Of a stretch of 64,000 bases of DNA, positions 43,724 through 51,303 are shown in pieces. The notes under the pieces are model-generated. The model was not told the DNA's origin, did not search any database, and saw only the letters and a program-made list of their open reading frames with translations. The stretch covers positions 1 through 64,000 of the forward strand of contig JBBSLP010000025.1 of assembly GCA_038255145.1 (NCBI GenBank). Direction: 5' to 3'. The position numbers were made by a program, and so were the translations under genes. The DNA comes from WHTX01 sp038255145 (GTDB taxonomy: Bacteria; Actinomycetota; Acidimicrobiia; Acidimicrobiales; CAIXPF01). Positions within the stretch are counted from its first letter, which is position 1. Each line of letters opens with the position of its first letter.

Positions 43724-44940
43724 CCGCCCTCGACGTGCCGTCGGGGGTGCTCGAGGTGGCGCCGGGCGCCCGCTGGGTGACCGGGGTGCTGCCCGTGGCC
43801 GCGGCCCACGCCACCGAAGCAGACCGCACCCGCACCGTGGCCGCCCCCGTGCTCGACGCCATCCGGGCGTCGGAGCTGTTGCGGCTGTCGGCCAGCCGCG
43901 AGCTGGGCGGCCACGAGGAGTCCGTCGTCCAGATCGCCCAGGAGCTGGCCGCCCTCAGCGCGGCCTGCGCGTCGACGGCGTGGTGCGTGTGGAACCACCT
44001 GTGCGTGTTCCACCTGTTCTGCGGGGCGTTGGGGCCCGACCACCAAGCCCTGTTGGCCGACCTCGTCGCCCGGGGGGAGTGGGTGTGCTTCCCCGCCGGG
44101 GCCGGCAGCGGCCTGCGGGCCCGTGACCAGGGCGGTCACCTGGTCCTCGACGGGCGGGCCGCCTTCGGCTCGGGATCCCGCTACGCCGATTGGGCCGGGG
44201 TGGCCTTCGCCATGGCCGGCCCCGACGGCAAGGTGGGCAAGCCACCGGACCTGCGTTTCTCCATCGTGCGCCTGGACGCTCCCGGTGTGTCCATAGACCC
44301 CACGTGGGACGGGGCCTCGCTGCGGGCCTCGTCCACCGACGACGTCGCCTACCAGGCCGTCACCCTGCCCGGGGACCGGTGGGCACCGTGGTTCGGGGCC
44401 AACCGGGCGTCGCGGCTGCGGGACAGCTCCATCGGGGTCATCAACCCCCGCTACCGCGAGGACTGGGTGGGCCTGTCCGACCTGTGGTTGGCGGCCATGG
44501 CCACCGGGCTGGTGGGCGCAGCCCTGGCTCAGATCGTGGATGAGGTCGGCGGCCGACGGGCCATCATGGGCCGGCCCATGACCGAGCTGGCCGGGGTGCA
44601 CTTCGCCCTGGGCCGAGCCGCCGTGGCCTTGACCGGCGCCCGCGACACCGTGGCCGAGGCCTGCGCCCGGGTCGACCGGCGCATCGCCGCGGGCACGGCA
44701 CCTTGTGCGGAGGACGAGCTGGCCCAGATGGCGTCGTCGGTGGCCGCCCTGGGCGCGTGTGAGGCGGCCATGGGGCAGCTGGCCAAGGTGGTGGGGGGCA
44801 ACGGCCTGCGCGAACGGCACCCCTTCGAGCGCCGCCAGCGCGACTTCCGGGCCATGCCCGTGCACATCAACGCCCACGATGACCGTGTCGCCGAGCGCTA
44901 CGGCCGCCACCTGCTGGGCCTGCCGCCGGACAAGTTCTGA
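43720..44940 (+). CDS. Acyl-CoA-dehydrogenase-fold flavin monooxygenase-like protein
   Basis: A 406-aa group D flavin-dependent monooxygenase or acyl-CoA-dehydrogenase-like protein. N-terminal helices lead to AALSAACASTAWCVWNHL. A middle beta domain has GHLVLDGRAAFGSGSRYADW, and the C-terminal four-helix part has VVGGNGLRERHPFERRQRDFRAM, typical of HsaA/TdsC-type proteins whose partners supply reduced flavin. It starts at GTG overlapping the SDR stop. It may hydroxylate an aromatic or steroid-like ring; no reductase partner is adjacent. Confidence 0.85.
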   Translation: MTALDVPSGVLEVAPGARWVTGVLPVAAAHATEADRTRTVAAPVLDAIRASELLRLSASRELGGHEESVVQIAQELAALSAACASTAWCVWNHLCVFHLFCGALGPDHQALLADLVARGEWVCFPAGAGSGLRARDQGGHLVLDGRAAFGSGSRYADWAGVAFAMAGPDGKVGKPPDLRFSIVRLDAPGVSIDPTWDGASLRASSTDDVAYQAVTLPGDRWAPWFGANRASRLRDSSIGVINPRYREDWVGLSDLWLAAMATGLVGAALAQIVDEVGGRRAIMGRPMTELAGVHFALGRAAVALTGARDTVAEACARVDRRIAAGTAPCAEDELAQMASSVAALGACEAAMGQLAKVVGGNGLRERHPFERRQRDFRAMPVHINAHDDRVAERYGRHLLGLPPDKF

Positions 44941-45007
44941 CACGCTGTCCTTGACGGTTGCGTCAGGTCGCGGGGGAGCGGGCTGGCAGCCATGGGTGCG
45001 GCATGCC

Positions 45008-45013
45008 TAACCT
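45008..45013 (+). promoter_or_regulatory. Candidate -10 element (TAACCT) for the HMGS-like/OB-fold gene
   Basis: TAACCT 29 nt before ATG-45043. TGGCAG lies 18 nt further upstream as a weak -35 match. There is no strong ribosome site in the leader. Confidence 0.3.
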
Positions 45014-45042
45014 CCAACCCGATCTCTGGTCTTCCGACTCCC

Positions 45043-46470
45043 ATGGGGGAAAAGTTGCGCGGCATCATCTCAGCGGGGGCCTACGTCCCGTACAACCGCC
45101 TGCAGCGGTCCAAGATCGCCCAGACCCTGGGCTCCGGCGGTGGCCGGGGCACGCGTGCCGTGGCCTCCTACGACGAGGACACGACGACGATGGGCGTCGA
45201 GGCTGGCCGGGTCGCCCTGAAGAACGCCCCGGGTGTCGTGCCCACCAACCTCTTCTTCTCCACCACGGATCCCGCCTACCTGGACAAGAACAACGCCACC
45301 GCCGTCGCCGCCGCGCTCGACCTGCCCCACAGCGCCGGCGCCTTCGACATGTTGGGCTCGGCCCGTTCCTCCATGGGTGCGGCCGTGGCCGCCAGCGGCA
45401 TGTCCGCCGATGGCCAGGTCTCCCTGGTCGTGGCCTCAGACCTGCGCACCGGCCTGGCCGGCAGCGCGGATGAGTCCGGCAACGGTGACGGTGCCGCCGC
45501 CCTGCTGTGGGGCGACGACACCTCGGGCCCCGTGATCGCCGAGTACGTCGGCGGCACCTCGGCCACCTCCGAGTTCCTCGATCGCTGGCGCACGCCGGGC
45601 GACAGCCGCTCCAAGGTGTGGGAGGAGCGCTTCGGAGAGGCCGCCTACGCCCCCGTCATCGAGCAGGCCGTGGCCGACGCCTACGCCAAGACCGGGCTCG
45701 CTCCCGAGAACATCGACGTCGTGGTCATGACCGGCCTGGCCGAGCGGGCCGTGCGCTCGGCGGCCAAGTTCGTGGGCGTGGCCCCCGACAAGTACCTGGA
45801 CAACCTGGCCTCGACCGTGGGCAACACGGCCAGCGCCCACTGGGTCCTGCTGCTCACCGCCGCGCTGGAGAAGGCCCAGCCCGGCCAGGTCATCATGGTC
45901 GTCAACGCCGCCGATGGCTGCGACGTGCTCATCGTGCGGGTCACCGACGCCATCACCGGTTACTCCTCGGTGAAGCCCGTGACCGAGCAGATCGAGCAGG
46001 GGAACGACGGCCTCGACTACGCCAAGTTCCTCACCTGGCGAGGCATGCTCACCCGTGAGCCTCCCCGCCGTCCCGATCCCGACCGTCCCGGCGGTCCCCC
46101 CATGCTGCGGACCGAGCGCTGGAAGTACGGCTTCTACGGCTCCAAGGACCGCAGCTCGGGTGCGGTGCACCTGCCCCCGCAGCGGGTCTCGGTCCGCGGC
46201 GGCGCCGTGGACGACATGGAGATGGTGCCCATGGCCGACGTGCCCGGCACCATCGCCACGTTCACCATCGACCACCTGGCCTTCTCCATGTCCCCGCCGC
46301 TCGTCGCTGCGGTCGTGGACTACGACGGTGGCGGTCGTTTCCCCATCGAGATGACCGACTGCGACCCGGCCGAGATCGCCATCGGCATGCGCGTGCAGAT
46401 GACCTTCCGCCGCTTCTACACCGCTGATGGCATCCACAACTACTTCTGGAAGGGCGTCCCCGTCCGCTGA
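45043..46470 (+). CDS. HMG-CoA-synthase-like thiolase-fold protein fused to an OB-fold (DUF35) domain
   Basis: A 475-aa protein. Residues 1-330 match archaeal-type HMG-CoA synthases (ASYDEDTTTMGVEAGRVALKN near 44-64, then STVGNTASAHW). The nucleophile loop reads FDMLGSARSSM, with Ala where Cys should be, and the active-site His loop reads VVMTGLAERAV. Residues about 345-475 are a DUF35 domain: KYGFYGSKDRSSGAVHLPPQR keeps the spacing of the zinc ribbon but has no Cys, followed by an OB fold ending NYFWKGVPVR. It is probably a scaffold or acyl-CoA binder for an SCP2-type thiolase such as the one at 51304. The 3' end overlaps the convergent phosphatase gene by 31 bp. Confidence 0.85.
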   Translation: MGEKLRGIISAGAYVPYNRLQRSKIAQTLGSGGGRGTRAVASYDEDTTTMGVEAGRVALKNAPGVVPTNLFFSTTDPAYLDKNNATAVAAALDLPHSAGAFDMLGSARSSMGAAVAASGMSADGQVSLVVASDLRTGLAGSADESGNGDGAAALLWGDDTSGPVIAEYVGGTSATSEFLDRWRTPGDSRSKVWEERFGEAAYAPVIEQAVADAYAKTGLAPENIDVVVMTGLAERAVRSAAKFVGVAPDKYLDNLASTVGNTASAHWVLLLTAALEKAQPGQVIMVVNAADGCDVLIVRVTDAITGYSSVKPVTEQIEQGNDGLDYAKFLTWRGMLTREPPRRPDPDRPGGPPMLRTERWKYGFYGSKDRSSGAVHLPPQRVSVRGGAVDDMEMVPMADVPGTIATFTIDHLAFSMSPPLVAAVVDYDGGGRFPIEMTDCDPAEIAIGMRVQMTFRRFYTADGIHNYFWKGVPVR

Positions 46471-47828
46471 CGGTGCCGCGCTGCGGCTGGTGGCGGCGCT
46501 CCCTGCGGGGGCGCCGCCATCGTCGCGTCCGGGGCCGGGTCGCCGCGTTCCCGAGCTCGCTGGTCAGGCGACAGGATGCGGGTGGCCGGCGGCAGCGCCT
46601 CGTGGCCCAGGCGCCAGCCCAGGAGCAGCAGGGTGGCGTCGTCGCGCAGCTCGGGCTCGTGCTCGATGACCACGCTGAGCACGATGCGCAGGATCTCGGG
46701 CGGACGGGTGCGGGCGGCCAGCAGCGCTCCCACCAGGTCGTAGAGCCGCTCGGTGCCGAAGAAGGCGCCCGAGGCCGAGCGGGCCTCGCTGACCCCGTCG
46801 GTGTGGAAGAGGATGACGTCGCCCGGGCGTAGCTGGGTGGTCACCCGCTCACCCGGCTCCGAACCCAGTCCCAGGGGCAGGCAGCGGGCGCAGGCCAGCT
46901 CGGTGCGGGTGCCGTCGGAGTGGAACACCATGGGCCACGGGTGACCGGCATTCACCGCCTCGAGCACCCCGCTGTGGTGGTCGAGGGTGGCCAACTGGCC
47001 GGTGACGAAGCGCGAGTCGCCGAACTGGAGCTGGATGACGCGATCGGCGCTGCGCACCGTGGTGGCCAGGTCGGCGCCTTCGCGTCGGCTGTTGCGGTAC
47101 GAGCCGATGGCCAGGTTGGCCATGAGGCTGGCTTCGAGGCCGTGGCCCATGGCGTCGAACAGGCCGACGTGGACGATGGGCTCGCCGACGGAGTAGTCGA
47201 AGGCGTCCCCGGCGATGTCGTAGGCCGGCTCGAGGATGCCCGACACGAGCACGTCGGGGGAGGAGAACGTCAGCGGGGGCAGCAGCGACCAGCGCAGCTC
47301 GGCCGTGAGCGTGACCGGCTTGGTCCTGCGGGCCGTGGACAGCGCGTCCCCGTACCGCGACTTGGTCACCACCAGCTCGCCGAGCAGGCCGGCCAGCAGC
47401 ACCCACCGGGCCTCGATGGCCCGGTCGTCGGTCGCGTCGGTCGCGTCGCTCGCGTCGGTCACGTCGGTGGTGGTGCCGAGGACGCCGACCCGCTCGGCCG
47501 AATCGAGGATGGGGATCCAGCGCCGGATGCCGCCGTCGACGGGTTCGGTGACCGTGGCCTCGTCGCGGAAGGCGGCCCCCGCGGCCGAACCCTCCACGGG
47601 TTGGGCCCGGGTCCCGGCCTCGTCGCCGACGGGCAGCAGTTCGTGCTGGGCCAGGTCGACCAGCAGGAGCACGGTGTCGCGGCCGCCGAGCAGGGCCGCG
47701 ACTTCGCGCACGTTCTCCGCCAGCCGGTCGGGTGTCAGGTGGGGAGCGATGGTCAGCAGGTGGGACAGGGCGCGCTCGAGCGGCGACAGCCCCACCCCTT
47801 GGATCTGCTCTTCCCCTGCGCCAGGCAT
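46440..47828 (-). CDS. SpoIIE-type PP2C phosphatase with N-terminal GAF-like domain
   Basis: A 462-aa protein. Residues about 15-165 look like a GAF sensor (LLLVDLAQHELLPVGDEAG). A linker of repeated Asp-Ala-Thr (DASDATDATDD) comes from 9-bp DNA repeats near 47424-47470. Residues 185-410 are a PP2C/SpoIIE domain: AGDAFDYSV, GLFDAMGHGLEASLMANLA, FHTDGVSEARSASG and the final DDATLLLLGW, giving the metal-binding Asp set. It probably dephosphorylates an anti-sigma antagonist; no anti-sigma kinase is nearby. ATG-47828 lies 8 nt after TAGGCT (leaderless). Confidence 0.9.
   Translation of the reverse strand: MPGAGEEQIQGVGLSPLERALSHLLTIAPHLTPDRLAENVREVAALLGGRDTVLLLVDLAQHELLPVGDEAGTRAQPVEGSAAGAAFRDEATVTEPVDGGIRRWIPILDSAERVGVLGTTTDVTDASDATDATDDRAIEARWVLLAGLLGELVVTKSRYGDALSTARRTKPVTLTAELRWSLLPPLTFSSPDVLVSGILEPAYDIAGDAFDYSVGEPIVHVGLFDAMGHGLEASLMANLAIGSYRNSRREGADLATTVRSADRVIQLQFGDSRFVTGQLATLDHHSGVLEAVNAGHPWPMVFHSDGTRTELACARCLPLGLGSEPGERVTTQLRPGDVILFHTDGVSEARSASGAFFGTERLYDLVGALLAARTRPPEILRIVLSVVIEHEPELRDDATLLLLGWRLGHEALPPATRILSPDQRARERGDPAPDATMAAPPQGAPPPAAARHRQRTGTPFQK
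46491..46519. terminator. Strong hairpin 20 nt after the HMGS-like stop
   Basis: TGGCGGCGC (46491-46499) pairs with GCGCCGCCA (46511-46519). The inner CCC/GGG extends the stem to about 13 bp around a TGC loop. It suits termination of the rightward gene, but it lies inside the 3' coding end of the leftward phosphatase. Confidence 0.5.
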
Positions 47829-47836
47829 GTCGGCGG

Positions 47837-47842
47837 AGCCTA
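47837..47842 (-). promoter_or_regulatory. Leaderless -10 element (TAGGCT) for the SpoIIE-type phosphatase
   Basis: Minus-strand TAGGCT, 8 nt (CCGCCGAC), ATG-47828. Confidence 0.5.
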
Positions 47843-47857
47843 GGACCGGCGGGGCGC

Positions 47858-48250
47858 TCAGTCCTCGAGACCGGTCAGGTCGGCGGGCACGTCGACGGCG
47901 TGGGACTGCAGCGCGGCCAGGGGCACGATGTCGAGCACCCGCTCGTGGGTCGAGGCCAGCACGACGGGGGCGGCGGCGCCGGCCTCGTGGGCCCGCAGCC
48001 AGTTGATGGCGGTCACGCACCAGCGGTCGCCGGGGACCAGGCCCACGAAGCGCAGGGCGGGGCGCGACGTGCTCAGGTCGTTGCCGATCTGGCGCTGGTG
48101 CTCGAGGAACTCGGCGGTGACGACGGCGCAGATGGTGTGGCTGCCCCGGTCCTCGGGGCCGGTGGTGCACGACCCGTCCCGGAAGAAGCCGGTGAGGGGT
48201 TCGGTGCCACACAGCTCGAGCTCGCCACCCAGCACGTTGCGATCGGCCAT
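47858..48250 (-). CDS. DUF2237 family protein
   Basis: A 130-aa small protein. NVLGGELELCGTEPLTGFFRDGSCTTGPEDRG near the N-terminus, then HTICAVVTAEFLEHQ and PGDRWCVTAINWL, are the signature of DUF2237, a family of unknown function with conserved Cys and Asp. Four Cys are present (10, 22, 37, 70 by rough count). ATG-48250 follows GATACT by 6 nt, a near-match to the leaderless pattern. It is upstream of the phosphatase on the same strand, 29 bp away. Confidence 0.88.
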   Translation of the reverse strand: MADRNVLGGELELCGTEPLTGFFRDGSCTTGPEDRGSHTICAVVTAEFLEHQRQIGNDLSTSRPALRFVGLVPGDRWCVTAINWLRAHEAGAAAPVVLASTHERVLDIVPLAALQSHAVDVPADLTGLED

Positions 48251-48324
48251 GTGCGCAGTATCGCGGCATCCGCCGGCGGCCGACGGTCCGAGCGGCGGGC
48301 CCGGTCGTGGTGGGGCGCGTCGCC

Positions 48325-48330
48325 TACCGT
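48325..48330 (+). promoter_or_regulatory. -10 element (TACCGT) for the SnoaL-like gene
   Basis: TACCGT 38 nt before ATG-48369; the leader contains a CGGAGG ribosome site. Confidence 0.35.
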
Positions 48331-48368
48331 GCAGCCCGTCCCCACCCCGTCCCGGAGGCCACACGCCG

Positions 48369-48797
48369 ATGAGCGAGACCAGCTCCGAAGTCCCCGCCTG
48401 GGTCGACGCCTGGATCGCAGCCTGGGACGGTCACGACGGCGGAGCCCTGGCCGAGCTGTACACGGCCGACGGCACCTACCGCGACGTGCCCACCGGGCTG
48501 GTGGCCAAGGGCCCGTTCATCGCCGGGTTCGCCCACGAGTACGCCGAGGTGCTGACCCAGGACCTGCGCTGGCGCTTGCGGAGCGTGGCCCAGGCGGGCG
48601 AACGGGCCCACATCGAGTGGACGCTGTCGGCCACCAACGTGACCCTGGTGCCCGGCGACGGCGCCGCCGGTCGGCCCTTCACCGTCGAGGGGGTCACCAC
48701 CTTCGAGCTCGACGTCGCCGACGGGCGCATCCGGGCCAGCGCCGACTACTACGACCAGGCCACGGTCCTGCGGGCCCTGGGGGTGCTGCCGGGCTAG
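48369..48797 (+). CDS. SnoaL/NTF2-like protein
   Basis: A 142-aa single alpha+beta cone-fold protein. The family pattern is visible as AWVDAWIAAWDGHDGGALAELYTADGTYRD at the N-terminus, and GVTTFELDVADGRIRASADYYDQATVLRALGV at the C-terminus. Members act as polyketide cyclases, isomerases or ligand binders. ATG-48369 follows CGGAGG. The aldehyde dehydrogenase starts 10 bp downstream but has its own leaderless-type element. Confidence 0.88.
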   Translation: MSETSSEVPAWVDAWIAAWDGHDGGALAELYTADGTYRDVPTGLVAKGPFIAGFAHEYAEVLTQDLRWRLRSVAQAGERAHIEWTLSATNVTLVPGDGAAGRPFTVEGVTTFELDVADGRIRASADYYDQATVLRALGVLPG

Positions 48798-48800
48798 CGT
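48795..48800 (+). promoter_or_regulatory. Leaderless -10 element (TAGCGT) for the aldehyde dehydrogenase
   Basis: TAGCGT overlaps the stop codon of the SnoaL-like gene. It is followed by 7 nt (CCCCGCC) and GTG-48808. Confidence 0.5.
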
Positions 48801-48807
48801 CCCCGCC

Positions 48808-50238
48808 GTGCTCTACATCGATGGGGAGTGGCGGTCCGCAGCATCGGGCGCCACGTTCGACGTGACCGATCCCGCCACCGGCGAGGTGCTCGAGAAGGTG
48901 GCCGACGGGGGTGGCGAAGACGCGGCGGACGCCATCGCCGCCGCGGCCAAAGCGTTCGACGGCTGGGCCGGGCTCACCGCCTACCAGCGCTCGGAGAAGC
49001 TCGCCGCGGCCCACCAGCTCATGCTGGAGCGGCGCGAGGACCTGGCCAAGCTGATGACGTCCGAGCAGGGCAAGCCCCTGCGGGCGGCCCGCAACGAGGT
49101 GGGCTACGCGGCCGACTTCCTGCTGTGGTTCGCCGAGGAGGCCAAGCGGGTCTACGGCCAGACCATCCCCTCGTCGCGGGCCGACCAGCGCTTCATGGTC
49201 CTGCACCAGCCCGTGGGGGTGTGCGCGGCCATCACGCCGTGGAACTACCCGGTGTCCATGATCACCCGCAAGCTCGGGCCCGCCCTGGCCGCGGGGTGCA
49301 CCGTGGTGCTCAAGCCGGCCGAGCAGACCCCGCTGTGCGCCATCGAGGTGTTCCGCATCTTCCACGACGTCGGCCTGCCCCCGGGCGTGGCCAACCTGGT
49401 GACGACCTCGGATCCCGTGCCCGTGGGCGCCGCGCTGTTGAACAGCCCGATCGTGCGCAAGCTGACCTTCACCGGGTCCACCGAGGTGGGCAAGCAGCTC
49501 ATGGCCCAGGCGGCGCCGACCATGAAGCGGGTGTCGATGGAGCTGGGCGGCCACGCCCCGTTCATCGTGTTCGACGACGCCGACCCCGGCCGCGCTGCGG
49601 TGGGGGCGGCCATGGTCAAGGTGCTGAACACGGGCCAGGCCTGCATCTGCCCCAACCGGCTCTACGTGCAGCGGCCACTGGTCGACCGCTTCGTCGAGGC
49701 CCTGGCCGGCCGTCTGGCCAGGATGTCGGCCGGGTCGGGCTTCACCGATGGCGTGCAGATCGGGCCGCTGGTGGACGCCGATTCGATCGACAAGGTCGAC
49801 CGCCAGGTGCGCGACGCTGTGGCCAAGGGGGCCACGGTGGTGACGGGCGGCAAGCGGTTGACCGAGGGTGCACTGGCCGCCGGCCACTTCTACGCGCCGA
49901 CGGTGCTGACCGGGGTCACCCCCGACATGGTCATCTACCGCGAGGAGACGTTCGGCCCCGTGGCTCCGGTCATCCCCTTCGACACCGAGGAGGAGGTCCT
50001 GGCCATGGCCAACGACACCGAGTACGGGCTGGCCAGCTACGTGTACACCAACGACCTGGGCCGGGCCTGGCGCACCATCGAGAAGCTGCGCTTCGGCATC
50101 GTCGGCGTCAACGACATCAACCCCACCGCGGCGGCCGCCCCCTTCGGTGGGGTGGGGGAGTCGGGCGTGGGCCGTGAGGGCGGCCAGGCCGGCATCCTCG
50201 AGTACCTCGACACCAAGCTCGTCGGCTTCGCCATCTGA
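48808..50238 (+). CDS. NAD(P)-dependent aldehyde dehydrogenase, succinate-semialdehyde type
   Basis: A 476-aa ALDH. Cofactor and catalytic landmarks are ITPWNYPVSMITRKLGPALAAG, FTGSTEVGKQL, the general base Glu in MELGGHAPFIVFDDAD (near residue 246) and the nucleophile Cys in NTGQACICPNRLYV (near 279). The terminal EETFGPVAPVIPF and PFGGVGESGVGREGG motifs are intact. The pattern GQ-x-C-I-C-PNR is typical of GabD-type enzymes, so succinate semialdehyde (GABA shunt) is the best guess. Confidence 0.92.
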   Translation: MLYIDGEWRSAASGATFDVTDPATGEVLEKVADGGGEDAADAIAAAAKAFDGWAGLTAYQRSEKLAAAHQLMLERREDLAKLMTSEQGKPLRAARNEVGYAADFLLWFAEEAKRVYGQTIPSSRADQRFMVLHQPVGVCAAITPWNYPVSMITRKLGPALAAGCTVVLKPAEQTPLCAIEVFRIFHDVGLPPGVANLVTTSDPVPVGAALLNSPIVRKLTFTGSTEVGKQLMAQAAPTMKRVSMELGGHAPFIVFDDADPGRAAVGAAMVKVLNTGQACICPNRLYVQRPLVDRFVEALAGRLARMSAGSGFTDGVQIGPLVDADSIDKVDRQVRDAVAKGATVVTGGKRLTEGALAAGHFYAPTVLTGVTPDMVIYREETFGPVAPVIPFDTEEEVLAMANDTEYGLASYVYTNDLGRAWRTIEKLRFGIVGVNDINPTAAAAPFGGVGESGVGREGGQAGILEYLDTKLVGFAI

Positions 50239-50590
50239 CAGGCGGCGGTGCGTTAGGGCCCGGTTGGGGTGCCCTCGGGCCTGCCGTGGCGGGCACGTGG
50301 TCCTGCGGCCGCTGGGTCTGACTGCTGCTGGGGAATGAGGGGCTCCGCTGCGGCGTGGCCTCGCTCCGATGTTGACGCCGGGTGGCCAGTCGATCCCGCT
50401 CGGCGTCGCTGACCCCGGTTGGGCCCCTGACCTGGGCAAGAGTGAAGCATTCAGCCCCGTGGCGGGGGTAGAGCCTTCACAGTTGCCAGGATTCCCCGGT
50501 AGCCGCGACCCCTCTTCCCCAGCAGCAGCAGACCCAGCAGCCGCCGAACGACCCACCGGCCACGCCGGCCGGGAGCGCACCGGCCCGGGG
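50239..50590. other. 352-bp intergenic region with no gene
   Basis: Lies between convergent stops of the aldehyde dehydrogenase and the PIN-domain gene. It is dominated by a long imperfect inverted repeat (50284-50567). No ORF with family similarity is present. Confidence 0.6.
50284..50567. repeat. Long imperfect inverted repeat, MITE-like
   Basis: The left arm core 50305-50342 matches the reverse complement of the right arm 50511-50546 with three differences (one substitution, two single-base indels) over about 38 nt, including CTGCTGCTGGGGAA. Weaker pairing continues outward to about 50284 and 50567. The arms enclose about 170 bp. It could be a small non-autonomous element or a large terminator structure; no target-site duplication is obvious. 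Confidence 0.55.
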
Positions 50591-50971
50591 TCAGGCCCGT
50601 TCGACGAAGACGCTGTCGGCTTGGAGGGCCATGGCTTCGATGCGCACGTTGGTGCGGGTGAGGATGGCGCCGCCGGGTTCGGCCAGGGCCACGATGAGGG
50701 CCTCGGTGGTCGAGCCTCGGCCCGCGGCCGTGCGCAGCCACGCTGCCCGGCGGGCCAGGGCTTCAGGAACCTCGCACACCACGTCGACCGTGGTCAGGAA
50801 GCGTTCGATGCCCTCGTCGGTCTCGGCGTCACCCGACAGGCAGTCGACGAGCACGGGGGCGGGCACCACGGCCGGCCACAGGCCCTGGTCGCGCAGGGCC
50901 ACCAACAGGGCCAGGGACCGGGTCGACCGCTCGGCCAGCAGACGTACGGCCCCGGCGTCGAGCACGAGCAC
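50591..50971 (-). CDS. PIN-domain protein, VapC-like toxin candidate
   Basis: A 126-aa PIN-fold protein. The N-terminal acidic residue is Asp5 in LVLDAGA. The other expected acidic positions are conservative or lost: VPAPVLVDCL has Asp43 for Glu, TTEALIVALAEP has Glu90 for Asp, and ILTRTNVRIEAMA has Asn108 for Asp. It starts at GTG one base after the RHH antitoxin stop, the standard antitoxin-toxin order. RNase activity may be reduced given the ligand changes. Confidence 0.78.
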   Translation of the reverse strand: MLVLDAGAVRLLAERSTRSLALLVALRDQGLWPAVVPAPVLVDCLSGDAETDEGIERFLTTVDVVCEVPEALARRAAWLRTAAGRGSTTEALIVALAEPGGAILTRTNVRIEAMALQADSVFVERA

Positions 50972-50972
50972 G

Positions 50973-51203
50973 TCAGCGCCGTCCGAGTCGTCGGGCCACC
51001 AGCTCGGCCCGCTCCCGTTCCGTCGCCCGGGGCTCGCCCACCTCGGCCTCGAGCGCCACCACGTGGCGGGTCGTGGCCGTCAGCAGGTCGAGGCGGCGGA
51101 TCTCGGCCCGCACCGCCTGCTGCAGCAGCTCGGAGGCGGCCAGGCCCCGCGATTTGAGCTCCCGGTGCAGGTCATCGGGCAGGTACACCTGGATGCGGGG
51201 CAT
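50973..51203 (-). CDS. Ribbon-helix-helix antitoxin
   Basis: A 76-aa protein. MPRIQVYLPDDLHRELKSRG is a typical ribbon followed by the first helix, and GLAASELLQQAVRAEIRRLD is the second. The C-terminal tail (ERERAELVARRLGRR) would bind the PIN toxin. ATG-51203 lies 7 nt after TACGGT, and the promoter is covered by a palindrome at 51214-51237. Autorepression is therefore likely. It is the only clear DNA-binding regulator in the window. Confidence 0.85.
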   Translation of the reverse strand: MPRIQVYLPDDLHRELKSRGLAASELLQQAVRAEIRRLDLLTATTRHVVALEAEVGEPRATERERAELVARRLGRR

Positions 51204-51210
51204 GGGTCCC

Positions 51211-51237
51211 ACCGTAGGCGCCTAGATGTACGCCTAC
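51211..51237 (-). promoter_or_regulatory. Antitoxin promoter with overlapping operator palindrome
   Basis: Minus-strand TACGGT (51211-51216), 7 nt, ATG-51203. Overlapping its upstream edge, GTAGGCG (51214-51220) and CGCCTAC (51231-51237) form a perfect 7-bp inverted repeat, and TAGGCGCCTA (51215-51224) is itself palindromic. The layout fits repression by the RHH dimer. Confidence 0.55.
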
Positions 51238-51243
51238 ACGAAC

Positions 51244-51271
51244 TGGACTTGACCGCGCCGTCGGGTAATCT
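51244..51271 (+). promoter_or_regulatory. Promoter candidate for the SCP2-type thiolase
   Basis: TGGACT (51244-51249), 16-bp spacer, TAATCT (51266-51271), giving a short leader before ATG-51304 with a GGGAG ribosome site. It is back-to-back with the antitoxin operator. Confidence 0.35.
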
Positions 51272-51303
51272 GGCGCCAGGTCTTCGACCACGAGGGAGCA
51301 AGC

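Noticed and set aside
51249..51271. TTGACC followed by TAATCT as a classical promoter for the thiolase
   Set aside because: The spacer is only 11 bp. TGGACT with a 16-bp spacer is a better fit and is listed instead.
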